This document shows, one piece after another, positions 10,813 to 11,482 of a DNA stretch of 11,482 bases; position 1 is the first letter of the stretch; every line of letters starts with the position of its first letter. The stretch comes from JAHITU01 sp964486155 (GTDB lineage: Bacteria; Patescibacteriota; Minisyncoccia; Phycocordibacterales; UBA12079): contig CAZAKQ010000018.1 of NCBI GenBank assembly GCA_964486155.1, positions 1 to 11,482 of the forward strand. The letters run 5' to 3'. The notes under the pieces were generated by a model that was given only the letters and a program-made list of their open reading frames with translations, made no database searches and had not been told where the DNA came from. The position numbers and the translations under genes were made by a program.

Positions 10813-11233
10813 TCTTCCTCCTCATCTGTTGTTTAAGCGGTCTTATAAACCCAGGAAATATTTTTTGTGATTTTTTTGTTGGAAATATTTTTTTCTCAAC
10901 AAAATTTTCTGTTTTTTTATTTAAAAAATAGTTTTTAAAAAAGGCTGTTTTTATATCTTTCATTTTTTCTACATAAAAAACAGATTTTTTAAGAATATCC
11001 CCCAAACCCTGCATCACAGCAGGATTATTAAAAGAAGAACCAGCCGACTCTAAAATTATAGAATCACAAATAAACAAATTTCGAAGAGATTTTGTAGATA
11101 AAACTATAGCTAACTCAGAAATTGAGGATCCGCAAATTAAACAAGTTCTCTCATCATCTATTTCCATTTTTTGAACTAACAAAATTAAAAGACATCTAAG
11201 TAATTTTTGTCTTTCTAAAGTTAAATCATTCAT
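10805..11233 (-). CDS. 142-aa hypothetical protein with a CxxC motif
   Basis: I do not recognise it. The N-terminal part (MNDLTLERQKLLRCLLILLV) is helical and partly hydrophobic. It is followed by a CLICG motif at about residues 31-35, a second Cys near residue 57, a central segment with SSFNNPAVMQGLGDILKKS, and a strongly basic C-terminal third (KKTENFVEKKIFPTKKSQK... RRKNG). This could be a small nucleic-acid-binding protein, but that is only a charge argument. The ATG at 11254 is also open; the start at 11233 is chosen because AAAGGAAA (11238-11245) precedes it at proper spacing. It is the first gene of a two-gene operon with its own TTGACT promoter and terminator. TGA stop. Confidence 0.6.
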   Translation of the reverse strand: MNDLTLERQKLLRCLLILLVQKMEIDDERTCLICGSSISELAIVLSTKSLRNLFICDSIILESAGSSFNNPAVMQGLGDILKKSVFYVEKMKDIKTAFFKNYFLNKKTENFVEKKIFPTKKSQKIFPGFIRPLKQQMRRKNG

Positions 11234-11288
11234 CTTATTTCCTTTCAAATTCAAATAAGTAATTAAGTTTTTATATACAATTTCTATC

Positions 11289-11321
11289 TTTTAGAATATC
11301 TAAAAATATATAAGTAGTCAA
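11289..11321 (-). promoter_or_regulatory. promoter of the accessory operon with overlapping palindrome
   Basis: Minus strand: TTGACT (11316-11321), 17-nt spacer, TATTCT (11293-11298). A 17-bp inverted repeat, TTTTAGA and TCTAAAA around a 3-nt centre (11289-11305), covers the -10 box, as an operator would. The leader is about 53 nt and AT-rich. Confidence 0.6.
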
Positions 11322-11428
11322 GTTCTTTAAAAATATATAATAACTATTCCAATCAATTGAAATAATTATATTGCATTATTTTTTTTATAAGAGTAAAATT
11401 AAATTAAATTAATAACTAATTCTTTTAA

Positions 11429-11453
11429 AATTATATGAAGCGAGCATATAATT
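11429..11453. repeat. hairpin near the window end
   Basis: AATTATATG (11429-11437) pairs perfectly with CATATAATT (11445-11453), loop AAGCGAG. The remaining bases to 11482 are AT-rich with a short TCGTTCGG string. The element may continue beyond the window; no gene is visible in 11322-11482. Confidence 0.5.
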
Positions 11454-11482
11454 ACATCGTTCGGATTATATAAAAACATATT

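Overview
The window is AT-rich chromosomal DNA, most likely from a Candidate Phyla Radiation (Patescibacteria) bacterium, probably Parcubacteria-like. The reasons are family knowledge rather than a database match. Short, divergent single-copy housekeeping genes (rplU, recR, dnaB, cysS, corA, a C-terminal-processing S41 peptidase, rplI, rpmA) stand singly or in pairs. Most have no Shine-Dalgarno sequence. The intergenic gaps hold AT-rich repeat modules and small GC-rich palindromes of the kind I associate with these genomes. The standard code fits: dnaB, cysS and the other long genes have no in-frame TGA and use TGG for Trp.

Layout. 1-1340: a YbaK/ProXp-ala-type aminoacyl-tRNA deacylase (+), a convergent 71-aa unknown protein (-), then rplU (+) with a strong terminator. 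1341-1760: a nested hairpin, a miniature minus-strand gene for a 20-aa peptide with its own promoter, near-perfect ribosome binding site and terminator, and a long inverted repeat running into the end of recR. 1760-6418: minus-strand block recR, dnaB, then the overlapping pair corA-cysS. 6419-6717: a divergent intergenic region with a predicted four-way-junction element. 6718-8178: S41 peptidase (+), then a 42-aa single-span membrane protein with its own promoter.

8180-9045 has no substantial gene but is dense in signals. There are two tandem putative non-coding RNAs, each with promoter, folded body and terminator (about 8331-8604 and 8640-8776). They are followed by a folded leader of rplI in which the same segments can pair in mutually exclusive ways. 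9046-9812: rplI (+) and rpmA (-) converge on a 20-bp hairpin. 9831-9997 is a structured element behind rpmA. 10061-10486 is a membrane-anchored protein with a small Cys/His domain. 10577-11321 is a minus-strand accessory operon: a promoter, a 142-aa unknown protein with one CxxC, and an overlapping 59-codon reading frame broken by TAG.

How it fits together. The recognisable genes serve translation (L21, L27, L9, CysRS, tRNA editing), replication and repair (DnaB, RecR), ion transport (CorA) and envelope proteolysis (S41). Two start types coexist. Several conserved genes have a -10-like box only 6-10 nt before the start codon, suggesting leaderless mRNAs. The five small unknown reading frames all have clear Shine-Dalgarno sequences. 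The best candidates for something undescribed are the 20-aa peptide unit, the two tandem RNAs and the rplI leader. All structures were paired by eye, without energy calculation or homology search.
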